Source: JAUWKC01 sp035529895 | GTDB taxonomy: Bacteria > Planctomycetota > Phycisphaerae > Sedimentisphaerales > Anaerobacaceae | Length of the DNA stretch: 64,000 nt | Direction: 5' to 3' | NCBI GenBank assembly: GCA_035529895.1 | Contig: DATKVV010000050.1 | Location: 19,239 to 83,238 of the forward strand | Shown here: positions 51,939-59,662 of the stretch, piece after piece | How positions within the stretch are numbered: the stretch's first letter is position 1 | How the letters are laid out: every line of letters starts with the position of its first letter | Notes under the pieces: generated by a model | Told to the model about the DNA's origin: nothing | Seen by the model: only the letters and a program-made list of their open reading frames with translations | The model's database searches: none | Translations under genes and position numbers: made by a program

Positions 51939-52151
51939 ATGGACGTGCTGAAAATAAACGGTGTCGAGAAGGAATTTCCCGCCGGCCAACTGCCGGCCAC
52001 GCTCGCTCGAATCCTCGAGCGCCTGGGCGTCGAAGCGGCCACGGTCGTCGCGGAGATTGACGGCCAAATCATCGAACGCGAAAAGTTCGCCCATACGCAG
52101 GTCCAAAAGGGCCAGAACCTCGAGCTGGTGCGATTTGTGCCCGGAGGCTGA
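51939..52151 (+). CDS. thiS: ThiS sulfur carrier protein
   Basis: The 70-residue protein has the beta-grasp pattern with MDVLKINGVEKEFPAG and RFVPGG at the end; the terminal Gly-Gly is the site that becomes the thiocarboxylate. It carries sulfur to ThiG for the thiazole ring of thiamine. ATG 51939 follows a GAGG-type site by 8 bases. It lies 17 bases after thiF and 4 before thiG, so the genes are translated together. Confidence 0.95.
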   Translation: MDVLKINGVEKEFPAGQLPATLARILERLGVEAATVVAEIDGQIIEREKFAHTQVQKGQNLELVRFVPGG

Positions 52152-52155
52152 TTGA

Positions 52156-52935
52156 ATGGATAAGCTGATAATTGCAGGTAAACAGTTTAACTCCCGGCTC
52201 CTCGTTGGAACGGGCAAGTTCGCCTCCAGCCGGATTATGGCCGACGCACTCGAAAAATCGGGAACAGAGATTGTCACCGTCGCCCTTCGCCGGGTGAATA
52301 TCGAGAACAAAAATGACGACATGCTCCGCGCAATCGACCTGAAAAAATATCTTCTGCTTCCCAACACCTCCGGCGCCCGCGATGCCGACGAAGCTGTCCG
52401 CCTTGCAAAACTGGCGCGGGCCGCCACCGCAATCAACTGGGTAAAACTCGAAGTAACACCCGACCCCTATTACCTGTTGCCCGACCCCGTCGAGACGCTC
52501 AAGGCCGCCGAGATTCTCATAAAAGACAATTTCGTCGTCCTGCCTTACATCAACGCCGACCCCATCCTGAGCAAAAAGCTTGAAGATGCCGGCGCCGCTA
52601 CCGTAATGCCGCTCGGAAGCCCTATCGGCTCCAATCAGGGCCTCAAGACCCGTGCCGCCCTCGAAATAATAATCGAGCAGGCAAATGTCCCCGTCGTCGT
52701 CGATGCGGGATTGGGACTGCCCTCGCACGTGGCCGAGGCAATGGAAATCGGAGCCGATGCGGTCCTGGTCAATACCGCTATCGCAACGGCAAATGACCCA
52801 TCAGCGATGGCCGTGGCGTTCAAGCTGGCTGTAGAGGCTGGACGATTGGCCTACGAAAGCGGACCGGCCGCTGCCGCCAAAAAAGCCAGTGCCTCCAGTC
52901 CTCTGACCGGCTTTCTAAGGGACGAATCAGAATGA
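52156..52935 (+). CDS. thiG: Thiazole synthase
   Basis: The 259-residue TIM-barrel enzyme forms the thiazole phosphate from DXP, ThiS-thiocarboxylate and dehydroglycine. Recognisable segments are LLVGTGKF near the start, TVALRRVN, WVKLEVTPDPYYLLPD with the Schiff-base Lys region, MPLGSPIGSNQG and ADAVLVNTAIA with DPSAMA. Its DXP substrate is made by Dxs, also in this window. It overlaps thiH by four bases (ATGA), fixing both ends. Confidence 0.97.
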   Translation: MDKLIIAGKQFNSRLLVGTGKFASSRIMADALEKSGTEIVTVALRRVNIENKNDDMLRAIDLKKYLLLPNTSGARDADEAVRLAKLARAATAINWVKLEVTPDPYYLLPDPVETLKAAEILIKDNFVVLPYINADPILSKKLEDAGAATVMPLGSPIGSNQGLKTRAALEIIIEQANVPVVVDAGLGLPSHVAEAMEIGADAVLVNTAIATANDPSAMAVAFKLAVEAGRLAYESGPAAAAKKASASSPLTGFLRDESE

Positions 52936-54098
52936 TTGCGCCACAAAAACATCTTGGCCCCGACATAAAAACAATCCTCGGCGAGAACGCCCTCGACGGC
53001 GACGGCCGGCCATGGAACAGCCGCCTTGCGAGAATAACAGGCACCGATGTCGAGAGGGCCTTGTCTCAGCCGGCAGGCGCCTATAGTTTCGAAAAGCTTA
53101 TCACGCTCGTTTCGCCCGCTGCGCAAGATTACCTCGAACAAATGGCGCAACTGGCGCACCATCTCACTATCCAAAGATTCGGCAGGACAATCAGACTCTA
53201 CGCCCCGCTGTACCTGTCGAATTTCTGCGTAAATAGCTGCCGATACTGCGGCTTCAACAAAGAAAGCAAATCTGAACGAACAAGATTGACCATTGAGCAA
53301 GCCCTCGAAGAAGCCGATATCATCGCCTCCGAAGGCTTCACTGACCTTCTGCTTGTCAGCAGCGAAGACAGGGACTTCATTACCATCGACTATTTTGCCG
53401 AACTTGCCCGTAAACTCCGCGAAAAGTTCAGCTTCATTGCCGTAGAAGTGTATGCGATGAACACTAACGAGTATGCGAAGCTCTTCGAGGCGGGCATCGA
53501 GGGTGTAACGCTGTATCAGGAAACGTATGACCGGGAAGTTTACCGCTACAATCACCGGGCCGGACCGAAATCCGACTACGATAACAGGTTGCAGTCGCCG
53601 GACCGAATGGCTGCCGCCGGCATGCGCGAGGTCGGGCTTGGCGTTCTTTTGGGCCTGACCGACTGGCGCGCCGAAACCCTGGTGCTGGCCGAGCATGCCC
53701 ACTATTTAATCAAACGCTACTGGCAGTCCCACGTATCGTTTTCTTTTCCGAGACTGCGCCCAGCCTTTGAAGTCCAACGTTCGCAGTTTAAGCACTTGCT
53801 CAGCGACAAGAACCTCACGCAGATGATAATGGCCCTTAGGCTGTGCTTCGCCGATGCTGGGCTGGTACTTTCAACTCGCGAGCGGGCCGAATTGCGCGAC
53901 CACCTGATTAGTCTCGGCATCACCAAAATGAGCGCCGGCAGCAAGACAAATCCGGGCGGCTATTCCGCCTGCAGCGACTCAACCAAGCAATTCGAAATCG
54001 ACGACAGCCGCACCCCCGCCCAGGTGGCCGCCATGATAAAACGCCAGGGCCTCGAACCCGTCTGGAAAGACTGGGACAGCGCCTTTGTTAACGGTTAA
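52932..54098 (+). CDS. thiH: 2-iminoacetate synthase (radical SAM)
   Basis: The 388-residue protein carries the radical SAM cluster CVNSCRYCGF near residue 99, with YLSNFCV before it, and the C-terminal CxxC-like AGSKTNPGGYS region of the ThiH/biotin-thiamine associated domain. ThiH splits tyrosine to dehydroglycine for ThiG; anaerobes use it in place of the oxygen-dependent ThiO, which fits a low-oxygen organism (inference). Its stop TAA overlaps the pgsA stop on the other strand. Confidence 0.96.
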   Translation: MIAPQKHLGPDIKTILGENALDGDGRPWNSRLARITGTDVERALSQPAGAYSFEKLITLVSPAAQDYLEQMAQLAHHLTIQRFGRTIRLYAPLYLSNFCVNSCRYCGFNKESKSERTRLTIEQALEEADIIASEGFTDLLLVSSEDRDFITIDYFAELARKLREKFSFIAVEVYAMNTNEYAKLFEAGIEGVTLYQETYDREVYRYNHRAGPKSDYDNRLQSPDRMAAAGMREVGLGVLLGLTDWRAETLVLAEHAHYLIKRYWQSHVSFSFPRLRPAFEVQRSQFKHLLSDKNLTQMIMALRLCFADAGLVLSTRERAELRDHLISLGITKMSAGSKTNPGGYSACSDSTKQFEIDDSRTPAQVAAMIKRQGLEPVWKDWDSAFVNG

Positions 54099-54721
54099 GA
54101 TGTGGCCGCCGCCCGTTTCCACGAACTTCGCTGGGTGGCCCGCACACCTGAGATGACAGTAACTGTCAGCATAACTGCAAACACCACCGTCGTGAACCAG
54201 TATCCCCAGGTCGCGGTCTGAACATGAGCCATCTTTATAATCACCGTCCCTATGGCAAACGACTGAAGGAACATCTTGATTTTGCCTGAGAATGTGGCGG
54301 CAAAGTTGACCCCCCGGGCCTCCGCAATATGACGCAGTGTGGTTACATACACTTCCCTGGCGATGAGAACGCCCGCCACCGACCAGTGGACGAGCGCCAG
54401 AGCGGCTGGCCCAAGACCGAAAAGCTTGGGCTCACCAATTATGGCAAAACAAATAAACGTGCCACAAACGAGCACCTTGTCGACCAACGGGTCCACCATT
54501 CGGCCAAACTTGCTGGTAACGTTAAGCCTTCGAGCGACTATTCCGTCTATCATATCTGTCACGCCGGCAATGACAAAAAGGATAAAGGCAATATCGAGCA
54601 AATCCGGAAAAGGCAGTTCGCCCCGAGCGTAGCGCTGCGGCGAGCACAAAACCATAACAAGAAAAATGATGGTCAAGACAAGCCGGGCAAAAGTCAAGAT
54701 GTTTGGAATAAGCCTGAGCAT
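54095..54721 (-). CDS. pgsA: CDP-diacylglycerol-glycerol-3-phosphate 3-phosphatidyltransferase
   Basis: The 208-residue membrane protein has the CDP-alcohol phosphotransferase signature DMIDGIVARRLNVTSKFGRMVDPLVDK (in part), with all Asp and Gly positions, and five to six hydrophobic segments. It makes phosphatidylglycerol phosphate, the first step to PG and cardiolipin. It lies 43 bases after rimO on the same strand, a common neighbour pair. Confidence 0.92.
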   Translation of the reverse strand: MLRLIPNILTFARLVLTIIFLVMVLCSPQRYARGELPFPDLLDIAFILFVIAGVTDMIDGIVARRLNVTSKFGRMVDPLVDKVLVCGTFICFAIIGEPKLFGLGPAALALVHWSVAGVLIAREVYVTTLRHIAEARGVNFAATFSGKIKMFLQSFAIGTVIIKMAHVQTATWGYWFTTVVFAVMLTVTVISGVRATQRSSWKRAAATS

Positions 54722-54764
54722 AATTCAAAGTTTAATTGGTCAGAAGCATAATTCAACACTAAAT

Positions 54765-56144
54765 TTACTTGACAATCAAGTCGTAGTCTTTTGTGCCAAT
54801 GACTTTTGTGTCCACAAATCGGCCGGGGGCCGCTGAACAATTCTCTATAATACAGACACTGTCGATATCTGGCGCTTGCCCGTAAAACCGCCCCTTCCCG
54901 GTACCCTGAGCATCAACGGAATCTACCAGACAGGTCATTGTCGTACCCATTCGCATCTCGTTTTTGGCGAAGGCGATTTTCTGCTGAGTCAGCATAAGCC
55001 CTTCTACGCGTCGTTCTTTCACCTGCTCCGGCACTTGGCCCGGCATCTCCGCCGCCGCCGTGCCGGATTCAGGATAGAATTTGAAACAACCCAGTGCGTC
55101 GAATTCAGCCCACTTGACAAACTCCAGCAATTCCTCGAACTGCCCGTCTGTCTCGCCCGGAAACCCGGCTATCAGCGTCGTTCGTAGCGCAATATCGCTA
55201 ATCACCGAACGCAGCTTTTCAATAAGACCGTATATCTGCTCTTTCGTGTCGGGCCGGCGCATGGATTTGAGGATTTCAGTACTGATATGCTGGACGGGCA
55301 CATCAATATAGTGCACGATTTTTTTGCTGCCCGCGATGGTATCGATAAGCCGCCCGTCTATCTCGGCCGGGTACGAATACATCAATCGTATCCACTTGAG
55401 CCCCTCAATCCTCTCAAGCTCACCCAAAAGCACCGCCAATGCGTGCTTGATTCTCAGGTCCCGCCCATAGTACGTCGTGTCCTGCGCAATTATGTTCAAT
55501 TCAACTGCCCCGGCTGACACCAATTCGGCCGCTTCAGCCAAAACAAGTTCCCGCGGTTTGCTCCGAAATCGGCCTCTGATTGCCGGTATCGTACAAAAAG
55601 AGCAGCGGTGATTGCACCCCTCGCTGATTCGCAGATACGCCCAGTGCGCAGGGGAGATGCGCAATCGGACTCTATCATCAGGAACATCCAGACATTCTTC
55701 CGGCCGCTGGGCAAGACGGTCCTCGCCCGCTTGCTCTGCGCGCCCCAGATACGCAGCCGGCCGCTTGGACGCGAGAGTCTTTCCGATTATCCGTGCTATT
55801 TCTTCCCGCCGCGCCAGCCCGACAATGGCATCGATGCCTTCGGCCTCGCCGAAAAGCTCCCGGCCTAATCTTTGCGGCAGACAGCCCGCGACAATGACCC
55901 TCCTTACCGTGCCTGCCCGCTTGCATTCCACCATGCGTCTTATCGCTTCAAGGGCTTCAGCCTTGGCCGGCGCGATAAACCCGCACGTGTTTATCACAAC
56001 GACATCCGCTCGCTCTGCGTCGTCGGTTATCACATAACCGGCCTGCGCGATTTCACCTAACATCTTCTCACTGTCGACCGCGTTCTTCGGGCAGCCCAGC
56101 GCAACAAAACCCACAGTTTCAAGTTTTTTCCCTCGCTGCGTCAT
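54765..56144 (-). CDS. rimO: Ribosomal protein S12 methylthiotransferase
   Basis: From ATG 56144 the protein has 459 residues: the N-terminal UPF0004 domain with GCPKNAVDSEKMLG and INTCGFI, the radical SAM core with CNHRCSFCTIPAIRG, and a C-terminal TRAM domain. RimO adds a methylthio group to Asp88/89 of ribosomal protein S12. The S12-type variant is indicated by AVDSEKMLG and the lack of MiaB-specific segments. A start at 56171 is possible; the shorter one has GGGG nearby. Confidence 0.94.
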   Translation of the reverse strand: MTQRGKKLETVGFVALGCPKNAVDSEKMLGEIAQAGYVITDDAERADVVVINTCGFIAPAKAEALEAIRRMVECKRAGTVRRVIVAGCLPQRLGRELFGEAEGIDAIVGLARREEIARIIGKTLASKRPAAYLGRAEQAGEDRLAQRPEECLDVPDDRVRLRISPAHWAYLRISEGCNHRCSFCTIPAIRGRFRSKPRELVLAEAAELVSAGAVELNIIAQDTTYYGRDLRIKHALAVLLGELERIEGLKWIRLMYSYPAEIDGRLIDTIAGSKKIVHYIDVPVQHISTEILKSMRRPDTKEQIYGLIEKLRSVISDIALRTTLIAGFPGETDGQFEELLEFVKWAEFDALGCFKFYPESGTAAAEMPGQVPEQVKERRVEGLMLTQQKIAFAKNEMRMGTTMTCLVDSVDAQGTGKGRFYGQAPDIDSVCIIENCSAAPGRFVDTKVIGTKDYDLIVK

Positions 56145-56221
56145 AACCCCAGAGATTAGCACGGCAGGCATCTCCAGTCATTATATTTTGACCGACCCTG
56201 AGCTAATTTTAACGATAACGC

Positions 56222-56249
56222 TTGCATAAATGCGATATAACGGTATAAT
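56222..56249 (+). promoter_or_regulatory. Promoter of the secretin-like gene
   Basis: TTGCAT (56222-56227), 16 bases, TATAAT (56244-56249). Transcription from about 56256 excludes the upstream ATG at 56230 and supports the start at 56281. Confidence 0.55.
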
Positions 56250-56280
56250 CAATGTTATTCGTTTTGGGTGTTGTTGCATA

Positions 56281-58044
56281 ATGCTTGACCGCCTCGTCAA
56301 ATTCACCAGTATATCCCTGTTAAGGTGGCCGGTTGTCATTGTGGGGCTGTCGTTTCTGACCGGCTGCGGGGATTTCTTTGCCGCAAAACCAACCGAACTG
56401 CAAACCCAGTTAATCTTAAACGAGCTAAGACAGATTAAAGAAAATCCCAACATCGGAAACCCGCTTCCTGAACTGTACCGTCAGCCGGCAGAAAGGATTG
56501 AGGTGAGCGACGGAGTCAAACTCTTCTATTTCTGCAAGAACCACCCCGCCGAGAAGCTCGCCGAACTGATCAACGCCCAATTCTCTAAATTCTTCAAAGC
56601 CGCAGCGGCCCCTCAAAATCCTCAAGCTAACGACTATCCCAGGCCAACATATACGGTAAGCCCTAATTCGGCAGCTAACCAACTGATTATTCACTGCCCG
56701 AACAACCAGGAAGCTGACAAGGTCCTCGAGTTCCTGAATAAGGTCGACGTGCCTCCAATCCAGGTAAATGTTGACTGCCTGATAGTCGAACGGTTCGCCG
56801 ACGTAACCATGGACTGGGAAACCACAATCAAAGTCGAAAACCTGTTGGGCGAAAAAATAACCCTCGGCGGCAAGAGCCAGCTCGTTGAAGCCCCCGACGG
56901 CTCGCTGCAGGAAGTTCTCCTGCCCGCCTTCCCGGGCGCCTCCCTGCGGGAATCAAAACGCGCCACATTCGGGCTGGACTTGGGCTATTGGAAAAACCAG
57001 GGCATACCCGGTCATGAGTTCAGGGCTGTCGTCGACCTTCTCATCTCAAGAGGATACCTCAAAATCCTTATGAATCCGACTATCGAAACCGTAAACGGCA
57101 AAAAAGGTGCCATCCGATTGCGGGACAACGTTCCGCTGCAAAAAATAGTGGAAAAACCGGGCTTTGATGAGCCATTCAATCTGACCGAATATCAATGGGT
57201 TGAAGATTCACTCGAAGTTACGCCCTACGTGTATGCCGACGGCTCGATAGGCCTCACAACTAAAATACAACTCGGCTCAAAATCCAAACCGGAAGGTGTT
57301 GTTCAAACCTCGATTATCACGGAGCGCACTATAGATGTTGCCGAGAACCGCATAAAACCAGGCGACAGCCTGGTCATAGGCGGTATGAGAAAAAGCGAGG
57401 AGCGAGGCGTAATTCGCGGAGTTCCTTTCCTGAAAGACCTTCCGGTATTGGGCATACTCTTCTCCAGCAAGGATTACGAGGAAAAGGCCACCGAGGTCAT
57501 TTTCGTTCTCACTCCGAGCATTTCATCCGGAGGAGTTGAATACAGCAAGATGATAAACAAAATGAAGCAAAAACACGCCAAGCCCGAATATCAAACCGGC
57601 CTCCAGCAAACACTGACCGACCCCTTCGGAGCTGCCGCCTACACCAACCTTATGGAACAGCAGGCCGCAAGGGCCGAATTCGAACGCCTAAAGGCCGAGA
57701 TAGAAAAAGTCGAGGCCCTACAGGAAATGGACCAGATAAAGGAAAAACTTATCGAGACGGCTGAGCAGGTTCTTAGCGAAAAGACCAGGGCCGCACAGGC
57801 CCAGTCCGAGGCCAGAAAAGCCCAGGAGGAAGCCGAAAAAGCCAAAGAACAGGCCGAAAAAGCCAAAAAAGAAGCCGAAGAGGCTAAAATGAGGGCCGAC
57901 GAACTAAAAGCCCAAACCGAAAGGCCAAAACCACTCCCCGAAAAAGCCCGCGTCGAGGCCAAAGAAACAACGGATACAAACCCTGAAAAAGTCAAGCCGG
58001 AGGCTGAAAATAAAAAGGCTGAAGCTGCCGCTGAAAAGGCTTAA
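56281..58044 (+). CDS. Secretin-like lipoprotein with coiled-coil tail
   Basis: The 587-residue protein starts at ATG 56281, consistent with the promoter just upstream. It has a lipoprotein signal with the lipobox FLTGCG (Cys near 28). A short N0/N1-like region follows, then the secretin homology domain (about 160-430): EVTPYVYADGSIGLTTKIQ, IKPGDSLVIGGMRK, GVPFLKDLPVLGILFSS and TEVIFVLTPSI. From about 455 on the protein is a long Ala/Glu/Lys coiled coil with repeated KAQ/EEA units. Secretins form outer-membrane rings for type II secretion, pili or phage exit. No other secretion genes are adjacent, so it is an orphan; the added coiled coil is unusual. Confidence 0.8.
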   Translation: MLDRLVKFTSISLLRWPVVIVGLSFLTGCGDFFAAKPTELQTQLILNELRQIKENPNIGNPLPELYRQPAERIEVSDGVKLFYFCKNHPAEKLAELINAQFSKFFKAAAAPQNPQANDYPRPTYTVSPNSAANQLIIHCPNNQEADKVLEFLNKVDVPPIQVNVDCLIVERFADVTMDWETTIKVENLLGEKITLGGKSQLVEAPDGSLQEVLLPAFPGASLRESKRATFGLDLGYWKNQGIPGHEFRAVVDLLISRGYLKILMNPTIETVNGKKGAIRLRDNVPLQKIVEKPGFDEPFNLTEYQWVEDSLEVTPYVYADGSIGLTTKIQLGSKSKPEGVVQTSIITERTIDVAENRIKPGDSLVIGGMRKSEERGVIRGVPFLKDLPVLGILFSSKDYEEKATEVIFVLTPSISSGGVEYSKMINKMKQKHAKPEYQTGLQQTLTDPFGAAAYTNLMEQQAARAEFERLKAEIEKVEALQEMDQIKEKLIETAEQVLSEKTRAAQAQSEARKAQEEAEKAKEQAEKAKKEAEEAKMRADELKAQTERPKPLPEKARVEAKETTDTNPEKVKPEAENKKAEAAAEKA

Positions 58045-58163
58045 AATATGCACACAAACCAGACGAGGTGCCCGGCAAAATTCTGCCGATATTTTTCTCT
58101 TGACGCCAAACCCCTTTGACAGTAAACTCGTTGTAGAATTAAACCTTGGTGGAGGATAACGTT

Positions 58164-58616
58164 GTGAACGATATAGACAGTAGAGATTTCGATACCAAAG
58201 ATTTTGGCAGCGAAGAGCTTGACCCCTTAATCATTTACGGTGATGCCAGCGCCATCACCCGCAATGATGATAAGCCCATTCCCTTTGACGACAGCACAGG
58301 CGAAACCAGCGTCTCTCACGCACCCCTGAACCTTGGCGGCGGCGCCGCGGAGGTATCGGAATTCGAGACGACCGGCCAGGCACTGGAGGCCGCCAAGAGA
58401 AGGCCCCAGAAGGTAATTTCCTCACCCGAACGAATTACGGGTGTAAAAACCTTCTATACAAAACTGCATCCCGGAGCTATGGATTTCCTCGACAAGCAGA
58501 TTACCAGCTGGCTAAGGGAAAATCCGGGCATTATTATAAAGCGAACTAATACCGCAACCGGCGAGGTCCAGGGCAAAAAAACCGAGCCCAATATCATAGT
58601 CACCATCTGGTATTGA
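58164..58616 (+). CDS. Hypothetical protein with acidic N-terminus
   Basis: The 150-residue protein starts at GTG 58164, eight bases after GGAGG. The first 70 residues are Asp/Glu/Ser-rich and probably disordered; the C-terminal half (KVISSPERITGVKTFYTKLHPGAMDF and following) is a compact alpha/beta part ending EPNIIVTIWY. It is not recognised. It lies 120 bases after the secretin-like gene on the same strand and may act with it. Confidence 0.6.
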   Translation: MNDIDSRDFDTKDFGSEELDPLIIYGDASAITRNDDKPIPFDDSTGETSVSHAPLNLGGGAAEVSEFETTGQALEAAKRRPQKVISSPERITGVKTFYTKLHPGAMDFLDKQITSWLRENPGIIIKRTNTATGEVQGKKTEPNIIVTIWY

Positions 58617-58702
58617 CCTTCTGCCCCGCCCCCCGCAAAGGTATGCTTCCTCCGCAAAGCTGCACGCCAATGCAGCCGCCACACAAAAACGCAGGATGAT
58701 TC

Positions 58703-59032
58703 TCAGCCGAGCAACGCGTTGATTGCCGTCGAGATGTCGTTCTTGCCGGTCAAGCCGACCCATTTCTTTTGAACCTGGCCGTCTTTGAACAAAATAATGG
58801 TCGGTATCGCGCTTATGCTGAACTCCATAGCGCTGTCACGCGCCTCATCAGTATTAAGCTTGCACACCTTGGCCTTGCTCGCATACTCAGTCGCGACCTC
58901 TTCCAGAATAGGAGCCATCATCCGGCAGGGCCCGCACCACGGCGCCCAGAAATCCACCAGAACCGGCACATCAGAGCTATGAACAACCTCATCAAAAGTA
59001 GCGTCAGTCAGCTCAATTATATTACCAGCCAT
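58703..59032 (-). CDS. trxA: Thioredoxin
   Basis: The 109-residue protein is a classical thioredoxin with the active site WCGPC at 32-36 after VLVDFWAP, and ISAIPTIILFKDGQV with the cis-Pro near 75-90. It reduces disulfides and supplies electrons to enzymes such as ribonucleotide reductase. Start ATG 59032 gives MAGNIIELTDATF, as expected. It is transcribed alone, convergent with the hypothetical gene at 58164. Confidence 0.97.
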   Translation of the reverse strand: MAGNIIELTDATFDEVVHSSDVPVLVDFWAPWCGPCRMMAPILEEVATEYASKAKVCKLNTDEARDSAMEFSISAIPTIILFKDGQVQKKWVGLTGKNDISTAINALLG

Positions 59033-59270
59033 TACTCAATCCTTTCTATATTTCCATAATGAGCGACCACCATTCTATTGACCGACCATAACCTTGTCAA
59101 ATATTAATTCCCCCCTTTTCACCCGCCCGACGTGTGCCCCGCCGAATTGGCGCATCCCTCAGTTTTGCACTTTACACTCTTGTCCGCCTCAGGCGGATTC
59201 CCCACCTTTGCATTTTGAGCTTTAGTTTTGCCCTTTCCGTTTTAACTTTTCACTTCCCTTCCCGCCCCCC

Positions 59271-59447
59271 CCATAAAAAAACCGCCACGCCCCGCGTCGC
59301 CTCCGCCTCGGTTAGCCTCCAGCTCCGCTGGGGGTGAGACTATAACGCACCTCCCCACCCATAAAAAAACCGCGACGCAAAGCGTCGCCTCCGCTTCGGT
59401 TAGCCTCCAGCTCCGCTGGGGGTAGGACTATAACGCACCCCTCCCCT
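59271..59447 (+). repeat. Two tandem 88-bp structured repeats
   Basis: Two copies, starting near 59271 and 59359 at an 88-base offset, share ATAAAAAAACCG, a GCGTCGCC block, a CGGTTAGCCTCC block, AGCTCCGCTGGGGG and GACTATAACGCACC. Copy 2 holds a perfect hairpin GCGACGC-AAA-GCGTCGC; copy 1 has the same with mismatches, so the pairing is only partly kept. A second stem around CCAGC-TCC-GCTGG occurs in both. They look like small non-coding mobile or intergenic units. Confidence 0.65.
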
Positions 59448-59580
59448 CCCCGCGCCGCCTCCTCATCGCACGACGGCCTTTACCCCATGCGGTTATTCTT
59501 TCCCTCCCTCCTCATCGCGGCCTCCGGCAACACTGCGCAGTCCGGCCAAAAACACACACAGAAACTCCAAGCACAATTTA

Positions 59581-59620
59581 TTTGATTGAAATCCAATCAA
59601 AGCCCGAATACTATAGTATT
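59581..59620. promoter_or_regulatory. Two palindromes in the control region of the methyltransferase gene
   Basis: TTTGATT (59581-59587) and AATCAAA (59595-59601) form one inverted repeat, and AATACTATAGTATT (59607-59620) is a perfect 14-base palindrome. A possible promoter TTGAAA-N17-TACTAT overlaps both. Their placement 45-80 bases before ATG 59663 fits binding by a controller-type repressor, but no such gene is in the window. Confidence 0.4.
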
Positions 59621-59662
59621 GGAGCATTTTAAATCGACAGTACGGTCTGGCATTCTTTCCAA

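Larger units (their letters stand above)
59033..59662. other. Intergenic region with an 88-bp direct repeat and palindromes before the methyltransferase
   Basis: About 630 bases rich in CCCC and CCTCC tracts. It carries the two repeat copies (59271-59447) and a palindromic control region at 59581-59620. No gene was seen. Confidence 0.5.
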
